NCBI GenBank assembly: GCA_944326245.1 | Contig: CALVDF010000003.1 | Location: 62,001 to 126,000, forward strand | Direction of reading: 5' to 3' | DNA length: 64,000 nt | DNA from: an uncultured Bacteroidales bacterium | GTDB lineage: Bacteria > Bacteroidota > Bacteroidia > Bacteroidales > UBA932 | Shown: in pieces, positions 15,936 to 24,609 of the stretch | How the letters are laid out: each line of letters begins with the position of its first letter | Position numbering within the stretch: position 1 is the stretch's first letter | Position numbers and translations under genes: made by a program | Notes under the pieces: model-generated | Told to the model about the DNA's origin: nothing | Database searches by the model: none | Seen by the model: the letters and a program-made list of their open reading frames with translations, nothing else

Positions 15936-17516
15936 ATGGAAAATAAGAAGGAACTCCGGAAAATGATTTCAATGCGGAAGAAGCAGGTGCCTGTGGAGGA
16001 GCGCCGCCGCAGGTCGGTACAGGTGATGGACCGTCTGCTGGCTCTGCCGCGTTTCAGGAATGCCAGGAATATACTGTTTTACTGGGCCATGCAGGACGAG
16101 GTGTCTACTCAGGACACTGTGCTGCGCTGCGTGTTGGAAGGGAAGAATGTCTTCCTGCCTGTGGTGGACGGGGACAATCTGAGGATACGCCGGTTCAACG
16201 GCAGGGCGGCTCTGGTGCCCGGAGAGTCGTATTCCATCCCCGAACCTGTCGAGGGCTCGGAGGAAGCAGGTATTTCGGAAATGGATCTGGTGGTGGTGCC
16301 CGGAGTGGCTTTCGATGCGGACGGAGGCAGGATGGGACGCGGGAAAGGATTCTACGACAGGCTTCTTGCGGGGACGGAAGCAGGAGAAAATGCCGGGAGG
16401 GGCGGTCAGGAAGATATGCCCGGACTGTTTGCTGGCGATGCTGCGTGCAGGGACGGGGGACCCTACAAGGTAGGGGTCTGCTTCGATTTCCAGATGGTGG
16501 ACGCTGTGCCGCGCGAGGCGCATGACATGCTGATGGATGCTGTGGTGTGCGAGTCGCGCACGGAGATCATCCGCAGTGACAACAGGGTCTGCCGTACATT
16601 CGGCATACGTTATCCTATAATATCGGGGGGAATGGTGTGGTGCAGCGGATGGAGGCTGGCTTCGGCGGTAAGTGCTGCCGGCGGTCTGGGTCTGCTCGGG
16701 GCCGGGTCGATGAAGCCGGATCTGCTCCGGGAACATATTTCAAAGTGCAGGGCAGCCACGGACAGGCCGTTCGGGGTCAATGTTCCGCTGATGTCGCCGT
16801 ATGCCTCGGATCTGATGGAGGTGGTGCTGCAGGAAAAGGTGCCGGTGGTGTTCACTTCGGCGGGCAATCCCAAGACGTGGACTCCTAGACTCAAGGATGC
16901 GGGCCTGAAGGTGGCGCATGTGGTGTCCAGCTCCAAGTTCGCGGTGAAATGTGCCGAAGCCGGAGTGGATGCCGTGGTGGCTGAGGGATTCGAGGCCGGA
17001 GGACACAATGGCCGGGAGGAGACTGCGACCATGGTGCTGGTGCCTCAGGTAAGGGCGGCTGTCTCCCTGCCTCTGCTGGCGGCAGGAGGCATAGTCTCCG
17101 GTGCGGGGATGGCAGCGGCTTTCGCTCTCGGAGCGGAAGGCGTACAGGTCGGGACGCGTTTTGCCCTCAGCCGTGAGAGCAGCGCCAGCGAGGAGTTCAA
17201 GCAGCTCTGTCTCGGACTGAAGGAGGGGGATACAATGTTGTCTCTCAAGAAGGTAAGCCCGACCAGGCTGATAAGGAACGACTTCTATGCCCAGGTGCAG
17301 GCTGCCGAAGACCGCGGGGCTTCGAAAGAGGAATTGGTGGAGCTGCTCGGCCGCGGAAGGGCCCGTCAGGGCATCTTCGAGGGGGATCTCTCGGCAGGTG
17401 AACTGGAGATAGGCCAGGGTGTTTCCATGATCGGCGACTTGCCTCCGGTGTCGGAGATAGTGCGGGATATGGTGGAAGGCTACCGCAGGGCTGTATCCAG
17501 TATGGAAGTTTTATAG
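15936..17516 (+). CDS. Fusion of 5-formyltetrahydrofolate cyclo-ligase and nitronate monooxygenase (FabK/NPD-like)
   Basis: A 526-residue protein. Residues 1-205 are a 5-formyl-THF cyclo-ligase: N-terminal KKELRKMISMRKKQ, the phosphate-binding GRMGRGKGFYDR near 131-142, and PREAHDMLMDAVV at its end, with an extra glycine- and acid-rich insertion of about 30 residues after YDRLL. From about residue 218 a nitronate monooxygenase/2-nitropropane dioxygenase barrel begins (CRTFGIRYPIISGGMVWCSG), with VAEGFEAGGHNG near 350 and the FMN phosphate site AAGGIVSG and GAEGVQVGTRFA. No stop or start codon separates the halves. The cyclo-ligase recycles 5-formyl-THF; the second half oxidises alkyl nitronates or is a FabK-like flavin reductase. 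Confidence 0.88.
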   Translation: MENKKELRKMISMRKKQVPVEERRRRSVQVMDRLLALPRFRNARNILFYWAMQDEVSTQDTVLRCVLEGKNVFLPVVDGDNLRIRRFNGRAALVPGESYSIPEPVEGSEEAGISEMDLVVVPGVAFDADGGRMGRGKGFYDRLLAGTEAGENAGRGGQEDMPGLFAGDAACRDGGPYKVGVCFDFQMVDAVPREAHDMLMDAVVCESRTEIIRSDNRVCRTFGIRYPIISGGMVWCSGWRLASAVSAAGGLGLLGAGSMKPDLLREHISKCRAATDRPFGVNVPLMSPYASDLMEVVLQEKVPVVFTSAGNPKTWTPRLKDAGLKVAHVVSSSKFAVKCAEAGVDAVVAEGFEAGGHNGREETATMVLVPQVRAAVSLPLLAAGGIVSGAGMAAAFALGAEGVQVGTRFALSRESSASEEFKQLCLGLKEGDTMLSLKKVSPTRLIRNDFYAQVQAAEDRGASKEELVELLGRGRARQGIFEGDLSAGELEIGQGVSMIGDLPPVSEIVRDMVEGYRRAVSSMEVL

Positions 17517-17613
17517 CAATAGGGAATCCTTGTACCGGTCGCAGTCTCCATGTCTATTCCGATGATGCCCTGAGGGGAGAGGTCTTCGCCGAGGAAGCAT
17601 AGGGATGTAATTC

Positions 17614-19746
17614 TTACCGTCCTATGATCAGGGCCTGCTGCGGTCCTACGGTGATGACGGGACCGGTAATTTTGCCCAGACCGTCCACGTCGATGGCTCC
17701 ATCACGGCAATAAACCGTATATTCTTTTGCAGCAGACGATGAAACTGTACTGTTTTGGGATATTTCCGGATCGGTAGCATCAGATGTTTCTGCATTCTGT
17801 TTGCTAACGTTTTTGTTTTCCGATGCCTTGCCGGGCGTGCCCGATGCTGGAGTATACGCTGGAATTTCCAGTGTTACAGGCTCTTTCCTTGAATTTACAA
17901 TCACTATAATCTCTTCGCACGGGTCTCCGCCTGCATGTCCGGTAAGCCTCCATGCTACGGTGCCGGACGGTGCCGGCAGGAATTCCAGATGCTCCCGTAC
18001 CAGGTCGGCGTCTCCCAGTCTGAAGGCCGGATGGGCCTTGCGCAGGGCAATCAGTCCGCGGTAATATCCGTACAGGTCGGAGTAGCGGGACTTGAAGGTC
18101 CAGTCGATGGCATTGATGGAGTCAGGACTGTTGAAACTGTTGCGGACGCCCTGCTTGGTGCGGAAAATCTCTTCACCGGCATAGATGAACGGGATGCCCT
18201 GGGATGTGAATACGACTGTCTGGCCCAGCTTGTCGAGGCGGATAAGCTCTTCTTCCGTGATGCCGGGTATCGAGGCCTGGAGCCTGTCACGCAGACACAT
18301 GTCGTCATGGCATGAGATGTATGAGATCAACTGCGAAGGCTGGCCGGCCCAGCATGTGTCGGAATAGTTTACGGCAGAGTAGTTTACTCCAGGATGCAGA
18401 ATGCCTCCTGTGACCCCGAATCTGATACTTTCTTCGAGCCCCGGTTCCCCTCCGAGAAAACCTGCCTTGGCATCATCGCTGAACGGACCTCTGAGGGCGT
18501 CCCTCATCTCGTCCGAGAAAGCGGCTATGCCCGGCATCTGCCATGTGTTGGCCTTCATTGCCAGACGTGAAGCGTCGTAAAGGGGAGCCGATGCCGCCCA
18601 TCCTTCGCCGTAGATGAGTATCGAGGGGTCTATTTCGTCCGCTGCGGCCCTTATTGCATTCATAGTCGCGGTGTCGTGGATGCCCATAAGGTCAAACCTG
18701 AAGCCGTCTATGTGGTATTCTTCCGCCCACCAGCGTATGGATTCTGTCATGAAGCGTCGCATCATCGGGCGCTCGGACGCCGTTTCGTTGCCGCAGGCGG
18801 ATCCGTCCGCAAAGGAGCCGTCGTCCCTCATGCGGAAGAAATACCCGGGGACCGTGCGTTCGAATGCGTGTGAAGCTGCATTTGAAACGTGGTTGTACAC
18901 TACGTCGAGGACAACCCTGATTCCAGCCTTGTGCAGGGCCTGTACCATTTCCTTGAATTCCCGTATGCGGACCTCCGGAGTGTAGGGGTCGGTAGAGTAG
19001 GACCCTTCGGGCACATTGTAGTTTACAGGGTCGTATCCCCAGTTGTATGTGCTGTCCTGCAGTTGTGTTTCGTCCACTGATGCATAGTCAAAAGACGGAA
19101 GGATGTGTACATGTGTAACCCCCAGTTCCTTGAGATGGTCTATTCCTGTCTTTGCACCCTGCCGACCGCGTGTGCCTGTCTCCGTGAGGGCGAGGAACTT
19201 GCCGCGGTGCTCAGGGGATATTCCGGAATTGCCGGAAATGGAAAAGTCCCGGTGGTGCATTTCATAGATTACGGCATCTGACGGAGAGAGCAGTTCCGGT
19301 CTGCGGTCCTGGTCCCAGCCGTCCGGATCCGTGGAGTCCATGTCTATGATTGCCGCCCGTTTCCCGTTGACCCCTACGGCCGTAGCGAAGATTCCAGGTG
19401 TCTCTTCCAGCCATCTGCCGGAGATATTTACCCTGAATGTGTAGAACCGTCCGGCCTGGTCCCCGGAAGCCGTGGCATTCCATGAACCGTCGGCAGGATT
19501 CTTTTTCATTTCCAGAATCCGGAACGGCTCTCCTGTCTGTCCGTCCCCGTAGAGCAGGACACGGGCAGAATCGGCTGTCGGAGCCCATAGGGAGAAAGTA
19601 CTTTGTCCGGTACTGTAGGTGAGCTCCTGAAGGGATCCGTGCTTGGAAGGAAGTTCTGTGGGGTCAGAAGAGATGCAACTGAGAATGGAAGTTGCAACGA
19701 TGACTTCTGAAAGGCATGCTGCGAGTCTATAGTTTACCATTGTCAT
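17614..19746 (-). CDS. pulA: Type I pullulanase, lipoprotein (GH13)
   Basis: A 710-residue GH13 enzyme cleaving alpha-1,6 bonds in pullulan, glycogen or branched maltodextrins. A lipoprotein signal ends at ATSILSC. A CBM48-like domain (STFSLWAPTADSARVLLYG) precedes the barrel. The type I signature YNWGYDP is near residue 236; conserved regions follow as DVVYNHV (near 280), GFRFDLMG (near 347), YGEGW (near 377) and SCHDD. The C-terminal beta domain carries an odd Ser/Asn/Thr-rich insertion of about 45 residues. A -7-like TAATTTTG lies on the minus strand at 19778-19785. It is monocistronic, with no SusCD partners nearby. Confidence 0.92.
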   Translation of the reverse strand: MTMVNYRLAACLSEVIVATSILSCISSDPTELPSKHGSLQELTYSTGQSTFSLWAPTADSARVLLYGDGQTGEPFRILEMKKNPADGSWNATASGDQAGRFYTFRVNISGRWLEETPGIFATAVGVNGKRAAIIDMDSTDPDGWDQDRRPELLSPSDAVIYEMHHRDFSISGNSGISPEHRGKFLALTETGTRGRQGAKTGIDHLKELGVTHVHILPSFDYASVDETQLQDSTYNWGYDPVNYNVPEGSYSTDPYTPEVRIREFKEMVQALHKAGIRVVLDVVYNHVSNAASHAFERTVPGYFFRMRDDGSFADGSACGNETASERPMMRRFMTESIRWWAEEYHIDGFRFDLMGIHDTATMNAIRAAADEIDPSILIYGEGWAASAPLYDASRLAMKANTWQMPGIAAFSDEMRDALRGPFSDDAKAGFLGGEPGLEESIRFGVTGGILHPGVNYSAVNYSDTCWAGQPSQLISYISCHDDMCLRDRLQASIPGITEEELIRLDKLGQTVVFTSQGIPFIYAGEEIFRTKQGVRNSFNSPDSINAIDWTFKSRYSDLYGYYRGLIALRKAHPAFRLGDADLVREHLEFLPAPSGTVAWRLTGHAGGDPCEEIIVIVNSRKEPVTLEIPAYTPASGTPGKASENKNVSKQNAETSDATDPEISQNSTVSSSAAKEYTVYCRDGAIDVDGLGKITGPVITVGPQQALIIGR

Positions 19747-19836
19747 TGTTTTTTGCTTTACAGCTGTAAAATGGTTACAAAATTATTAAATTTATGACAG
19801 TTGTAATTAATTTTATGTCGTTATCTATAAATATTA

Positions 19837-19844
19837 TATATTTG
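19837..19844 (+). promoter_or_regulatory. -7 element upstream of the nuclease operon
   Basis: TATATTTG (matches TAnnTTTG) followed by C, 43 bases before the ATG at 19888. The -33 position has only TATG. The same TATATTTGC element is found before the related gene at 36289. Confidence 0.5.
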
Positions 19845-19887
19845 CAGACATTAACGGTGATACGTACAAATACTAAAAATATCAGGT

Positions 19888-22341
19888 ATGTTAAAATCAT
19901 TGATTAGAATCGGAGCTGTAGCTGTAATTATGGCAACAGTGTTTTCCTGCAACAAGCCGGAGCAGGAATTCGCTCCAGCAAAATTGGGTGTAGATCCTGA
20001 AGCTGTAGAGATTTCCTCCGAAGGGGGATCGGCTGTAATCTCCATCCTGTCCAACCGTGACTGGACAGCCAGCTGGACAAGTACGGCTGAAGAACAGGAT
20101 TGGCTGACTTTAAGTGCGGAGAAAGGTGCCGCATCAGAGGACTCTGTCAGCATTACTGTCACGGCACTGCCGAACAATGGAGAGGACAGGTTTGCAACCG
20201 TCTCCATCACTACCGGCACACGTACTGAAGAGGTCAGTGTCAGGCAGCCAGGCAAGATAGCCAAGGAGTACACGTCGATATCGGATGTGAGGGCTCTGTA
20301 TGAAGGCGAGAATGTTACAGTTACGGAAGACTGGACAATCTGCGGCACAGTCATAAGCAATTACCGTCATGAGACAGCAGGAGGTCTTAACAATGCCACT
20401 TCGCAGAAGACCGTCATAGTCCAGGACGAGACGGCCGGCATTTCACTCTATCTTGAGGAAAACAATGAAAGCTACGCAGTGGGTGATCTGGTGGAGATAC
20501 GTGTAAAGGACCTTGTCCTTCAAAGATATCAGAACGGATCGCTCCAGCTGGATGCAGTGCCTCTGGACAGGCTTACCAAGCTTACTTCCGGTCCGCAGGT
20601 GGAACCGAAAGAGATAACGGCTGCGGATCTTTGCTCAGGTGAGTATGAGTCCCAGTATGTTGCGGTGTCCAATGTGCAGGTAGCCGACAGCGACCTCGGC
20701 AAGACATTCGTTTCAGGCGACAGTCATACTTCCATCAACTTCGTGTCCAAGGAAGGTGACCGTTTCGTGCTCTTCTCTTCCAAGTATTCGACATTCGGAG
20801 GGGAAACCGTACCTGAAGGAAGCGGAACCCTCAAGGGTATTGCGGCAGTATATGGAGGGAATACCTATCAGATCAGCATCACTTCAACGGACGATTATGC
20901 AGGCCTGACAGGGGAACGTTTTGAAGTGGAGTCCGGAAATGTGGAAGGTAAACTGACAGGAAATTACCAGACATGGAATGCTCTTGGCTCCCTCGCTTCT
21001 TTCTTTGACGACTTTGAATCCATAACCGCAGGGTATGAGGAGTATGTGAACGACAACTGGCTGTTCTGGACTTCCGACGGTTCGGACATTACCACCGGAT
21101 TCAAAACAGAGATATTCGAGAATGACGGATCCAAGTATGTGAGCATAGCTCCTTTCAATTCCGTTGCATCTGAGGTTGTGGCATATGCGTTGCCTCCAAG
21201 AGCCGACATGACAAAGGCCAACCCCAAGGAATTCTCATTCAGAAAGGCATATTACTACAGGGACGGCGATGACGGGTCCAGACTGGAAGTCGTGGTGTCC
21301 ACGGATTTCGCCGGAGATTTTGAGAATGCTACGTGGACGGTTGTAAAGGATGCCACTTTTGAAAGTGGTGCTGCTGTCAACCAGTGGGTAACGGAGACGG
21401 TGGACCTTTCGGGATATTCGTCCGAGGCTTCCCTCTGCATAGCCATAAGATATACCGGACACGGCAATACATACCGTATCGACAACGTAGGTTACGGCAA
21501 TGAGAACCAGGGCGAGGATCCCGGAGAGCCGGAGCATCCCGTACCAGTGAAGGCTACCGTAGCCGAAGTGCTCGCAGCCGCAGTGGACGATAATGTATGG
21601 TACGAGCTGACCGGAACCATCACCAACGTGACAAATACGACATACGGCAACTTCACCCTGGTCGACGGGACCGGCGAGATCGACGTATACGGCCTTACGT
21701 CCGAGTGGCAGATTGAAAATGACAAGTCATTCTCCGAACTTGGCCTAAAGGAGGGAGACATCGTTACCCTGGCCGGCACCAGAGACGAATACAATGGAGA
21801 GCCACAGGTCGGCGGTCCTGCCTATTACATATCGCATGTTCCAGGTGAGGATCCCGGTGAGGACCCTTCAGTTGTCAAAGGAACGGCAGGAGACGGTGTC
21901 TATACAGGCAATATAGATCTGACCCAGCCTTCGGCCAACAGTTCGGATGAAAAATGGTCTGCAAGCATATTCAAGATAGACGAGACCGAATATGATGCGA
22001 TGAAGCTGGGTACCAGCAGTGTCGAAGGTTCATATTCGTTCAATCTCGGCAAGGAAGGCTCCGCTACCCTCACCCTGTACGCCATAGCATGGAACAACAA
22101 AAAGACCAATGCTCTGGTCAAGATATCCGGAGGCGGAACCATCAACGGCCTTTCGGAAGTGGAACTTGACTGCCAGACCAATACCGGCCTGACCGGTAAC
22201 TCTCCATTTACCATCACATTCGGCTCCAATGACTTCTATACCCTGAACATAGAAGGAGCTACCTCCGGTACGGTAATTACTGTTACTACAGTGGGGATGG
22301 ATGAGCCGAGAATCGCATTTGCCGGTGTAAATGTGAAATAG
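19888..22341 (+). CDS. Surface lipoprotein with BACON, DUF5689, choice-of-anchor and OB-like domains
   Basis: An 817-residue lipoprotein (signal MLKSLIRIGAVAVIMATVFSC). Domains in order: a BACON domain at about 27-107 (SILSNRDWTASW, WLTLS, VRQPG); a DUF5689-like segment at about 126-345 starting EYTSISDVRALYEGENVTV; a choice-of-anchor J-like beta-sandwich at about 366-545 (FFDDFESITAGYEEY to YRIDNVGYG); an OB-like module at about 553-650 (ATVAEVLAAAVDDNVWYELT, TYGNFTLVDGTGEIDVYGL); and a C-terminal beta domain from 663. It heads an operon with two secreted nucleases and a TonB receptor, so it may bind nucleic acid at the surface. That role is inference. Confidence 0.8.
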   Translation: MLKSLIRIGAVAVIMATVFSCNKPEQEFAPAKLGVDPEAVEISSEGGSAVISILSNRDWTASWTSTAEEQDWLTLSAEKGAASEDSVSITVTALPNNGEDRFATVSITTGTRTEEVSVRQPGKIAKEYTSISDVRALYEGENVTVTEDWTICGTVISNYRHETAGGLNNATSQKTVIVQDETAGISLYLEENNESYAVGDLVEIRVKDLVLQRYQNGSLQLDAVPLDRLTKLTSGPQVEPKEITAADLCSGEYESQYVAVSNVQVADSDLGKTFVSGDSHTSINFVSKEGDRFVLFSSKYSTFGGETVPEGSGTLKGIAAVYGGNTYQISITSTDDYAGLTGERFEVESGNVEGKLTGNYQTWNALGSLASFFDDFESITAGYEEYVNDNWLFWTSDGSDITTGFKTEIFENDGSKYVSIAPFNSVASEVVAYALPPRADMTKANPKEFSFRKAYYYRDGDDGSRLEVVVSTDFAGDFENATWTVVKDATFESGAAVNQWVTETVDLSGYSSEASLCIAIRYTGHGNTYRIDNVGYGNENQGEDPGEPEHPVPVKATVAEVLAAAVDDNVWYELTGTITNVTNTTYGNFTLVDGTGEIDVYGLTSEWQIENDKSFSELGLKEGDIVTLAGTRDEYNGEPQVGGPAYYISHVPGEDPGEDPSVVKGTAGDGVYTGNIDLTQPSANSSDEKWSASIFKIDETEYDAMKLGTSSVEGSYSFNLGKEGSATLTLYAIAWNNKKTNALVKISGGGTINGLSEVELDCQTNTGLTGNSPFTITFGSNDFYTLNIEGATSGTVITVTTVGMDEPRIAFAGVNVK

Positions 22342-22354
22342 TGCCTGCTGATTG

Positions 22355-23545
22355 ATGCAGATAAAGGATCTATCAGTAAAAGTTGCAGTACTGCTGGCAG
22401 TGATGCCGGCAGTACTGTATTCATGTACCGGCGGGTTCCATGGCGCCGGTGAGAGGAATGAGGTCGTCCTGTCCAGGGACTCTGTCGCGTTTGACAGTGA
22501 CGGGCAGTTCGTTTCCATTGTGTCGTCTGTGGACTGGTCGATAGTGCTGGAATATCCTGGGCCTGCGGCCGGTTGGGCCAGGGTGTCTCCAGAGTCCGGC
22601 AGCGGGAGCATGTCCAATATAATGCTGCTGTATTCGGAGAATCCCGACAGTTCCTCAAGGGATGTTTCTCTGGTCGTGAGCTTTTCAGACGGAGAAATAT
22701 TGACGTTGACCATGAGGCAGGGCGGTGTACCGGGTGAATCCGGAAACGGGGATGGTGATGACGGTGCATGGCCTGGTCTGGTTTCGGACGAGTATCAGTA
22801 CGGATGGCTTGAGCTGCCTGAAGTGGCTCCGGCTTCCGGAACGGCATTCGTAAGCCATATCGCTCAGGTCGACGGACATGACAAGCGCAACTATTCCATG
22901 CTGTATGACGCTTCCGCGAGACTGGCCTTATGGGTAGCTTATCCTCTGTGCAGTGAATACATGGGAAGCGGACGTACCGATGCCTGGGGCTATGACCCCA
23001 AGATACCTGACAGGTATGAGCCGGTTCTGGAAAGAGGCTGGAGCGACAGGGACTACGACAGGGGCCATCAGATTCCGTCCGGCTCACGGAATGCCAATAC
23101 GTCCCTAAACGTGCAGACTTTTTACTTCACGAACATGACGGCCCAGGTATCGGAATTCAATCAGGGGCTATGGGCGGAACTGGAGAACAGGGTGCGCGGC
23201 TACTGCAGTGTGTGTGATACGCTCTATGTGGTTACCGGTCCTGTTTTCGATTCCGATGACCCGGCTGACTGGACTTATACGGAAGACAATGCCGGGAATC
23301 TTGTCGCGGTCCCTGACGGATATTTCAAGGTGCTGCTCAGATACAGCATTTCTCCTGCGTCCTATTATTCCGTAGGCTTCCTGTACGGGAACAGGGATTA
23401 CGGACGCAGCAACCCGGAAAGGGAAGACCTCCGCAGCGTGTCCGAAATCGAATCGTTGACGGGAATTAAATTTTTCAATAACCTGTCTCAGGACTTGTCC
23501 GCTGCCGTGAAGTCGCAGCTGGAACCTGAACGATGGGGCTTTTAA
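22355..23545 (+). CDS. Secreted DNA/RNA non-specific endonuclease (NucA/NUC1 type) with BACON-like N-terminus
   Basis: A 396-residue lipoprotein (MQIKDLSVKVAVLLAVMPAV, then YSC). Residues 40-125 form a BACON-like domain ending MRQGG, followed by a Gly/Asp-rich linker (GESGNGDGDDG). The rest is a beta-beta-alpha metal nuclease with the DRGH motif near residue 233 (YDRGHQIPSGSRN), the Mg-binding region FTNMTAQVSEFNQGLW, and TGPVFDSDD. Such enzymes cut single- and double-stranded DNA and RNA. The ATG at 22355, 13 bases after the preceding gene, is used in place of a TTG one codon earlier. Confidence 0.9.
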   Translation: MQIKDLSVKVAVLLAVMPAVLYSCTGGFHGAGERNEVVLSRDSVAFDSDGQFVSIVSSVDWSIVLEYPGPAAGWARVSPESGSGSMSNIMLLYSENPDSSSRDVSLVVSFSDGEILTLTMRQGGVPGESGNGDGDDGAWPGLVSDEYQYGWLELPEVAPASGTAFVSHIAQVDGHDKRNYSMLYDASARLALWVAYPLCSEYMGSGRTDAWGYDPKIPDRYEPVLERGWSDRDYDRGHQIPSGSRNANTSLNVQTFYFTNMTAQVSEFNQGLWAELENRVRGYCSVCDTLYVVTGPVFDSDDPADWTYTEDNAGNLVAVPDGYFKVLLRYSISPASYYSVGFLYGNRDYGRSNPEREDLRSVSEIESLTGIKFFNNLSQDLSAAVKSQLEPERWGF

Positions 23546-23558
23546 CAGACCAAGAGGC

Positions 23559-24602
23559 ATGATTAGGAAGAATATTCTGATTGCAGTACTGCTTTTCCTG
23601 ACGTTGTCCCTATATGCCGCAGGGGATGGTAAATATGTTGTGGCATTCTACAATGTGGAGAATTTCTTCGATATCTACGATGACCCCAACGTCATCGACG
23701 AGGAATTCACGCCGGACGGTCCCAAGGAATGGACTCAGGCCAAGTATGACAAAAAGCTGGCCAATATCTCCCGTGTCCTTTACGGAATAGCCGCAGCCAA
23801 TAAGGATTATCCGGCGGTAATCGGCCTTTCCGAAGTCGAGAACAGGAGGGTTCTGGATGATCTGGTCTCTACCGAGAGGCTGGCTCCGGCAGGTTATCAG
23901 ATTGTCCATTATGACTCGCCGGAGGCCAGAGGTGTGGACGTGGCTTTGCTCTACCGTCCGGATGTGTTCAATCTCGAGTGGAGCGATGTTTTCCAGCCCG
24001 AGATACCTGAGCGTCCGGATTTCAGAACCAGGGACATACTTGCAGTATGCGGAACCATCGACGGTGAAAGGTTCTGTTTCTTCGTCAACCACTGGTCTTC
24101 CCGTTACGGCGGAGCAAAGGCTTCTGAATATTTGAGGGTGGGTTGTGCCAGTACATTGCGTAAATACGCGGATTCCCTCATGGCATCGGACCCGGACCTG
24201 AAAATTGTGATAATGGGGGATATGAACGATGACCCTTACAACAGGAGTCTTGCCGAGGTGATCGGGGCAAAGAGAGAGGTTGGGGATGTTGAGCCGGGAG
24301 GGTATTTCAATCCCTACTGGAATGTGCTGAAGGCAGGATACGGTACTCTCGGATATCAGGATGCGTGGAACCTTTTTGACAATATCATCGTCAATTCCAA
24401 TCTGCTTGAAGGCGGAAGCGGTGTTCTCAGGATACAGGAAGCCGAGGATTCGGGGTTCTACGGAAGAATATTCAAACGGAGCTACATGATCCAGCAGAAG
24501 GGAAAATACAGGAACTACCCTCTCAGGTCGTACAGCGGAAATTCGTTTTTAGGTGGTTACAGCGACCATCTTCCTGTTTATATTGTAATAGCTAACCAAT
24601 AA
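23559..24602 (+). CDS. Secreted endonuclease/exonuclease/phosphatase-family protein
   Basis: A 347-residue protein with signal peptide MIRKNILIAVLLFLTLSLYA. EEP-fold motifs are in order: VVAFYNVENFF, IGLSEVEN (metal-binding Glu), the catalytic FFVNHWSSR, MGDMNDDP and the C-terminal GGYSDHLPV (Asp-His pair). Family members hydrolyse phosphodiesters, usually in nucleic acids. It lies 13 bases after the DRGH nuclease gene and 7 bases before the receptor gene, so it probably supplies a second, exonucleolytic or phosphatase step in the same pathway. Confidence 0.88.
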   Translation: MIRKNILIAVLLFLTLSLYAAGDGKYVVAFYNVENFFDIYDDPNVIDEEFTPDGPKEWTQAKYDKKLANISRVLYGIAAANKDYPAVIGLSEVENRRVLDDLVSTERLAPAGYQIVHYDSPEARGVDVALLYRPDVFNLEWSDVFQPEIPERPDFRTRDILAVCGTIDGERFCFFVNHWSSRYGGAKASEYLRVGCASTLRKYADSLMASDPDLKIVIMGDMNDDPYNRSLAEVIGAKREVGDVEPGGYFNPYWNVLKAGYGTLGYQDAWNLFDNIIVNSNLLEGGSGVLRIQEAEDSGFYGRIFKRSYMIQQKGKYRNYPLRSYSGNSFLGGYSDHLPVYIVIANQ

Positions 24603-24609
24603 CGGATAT

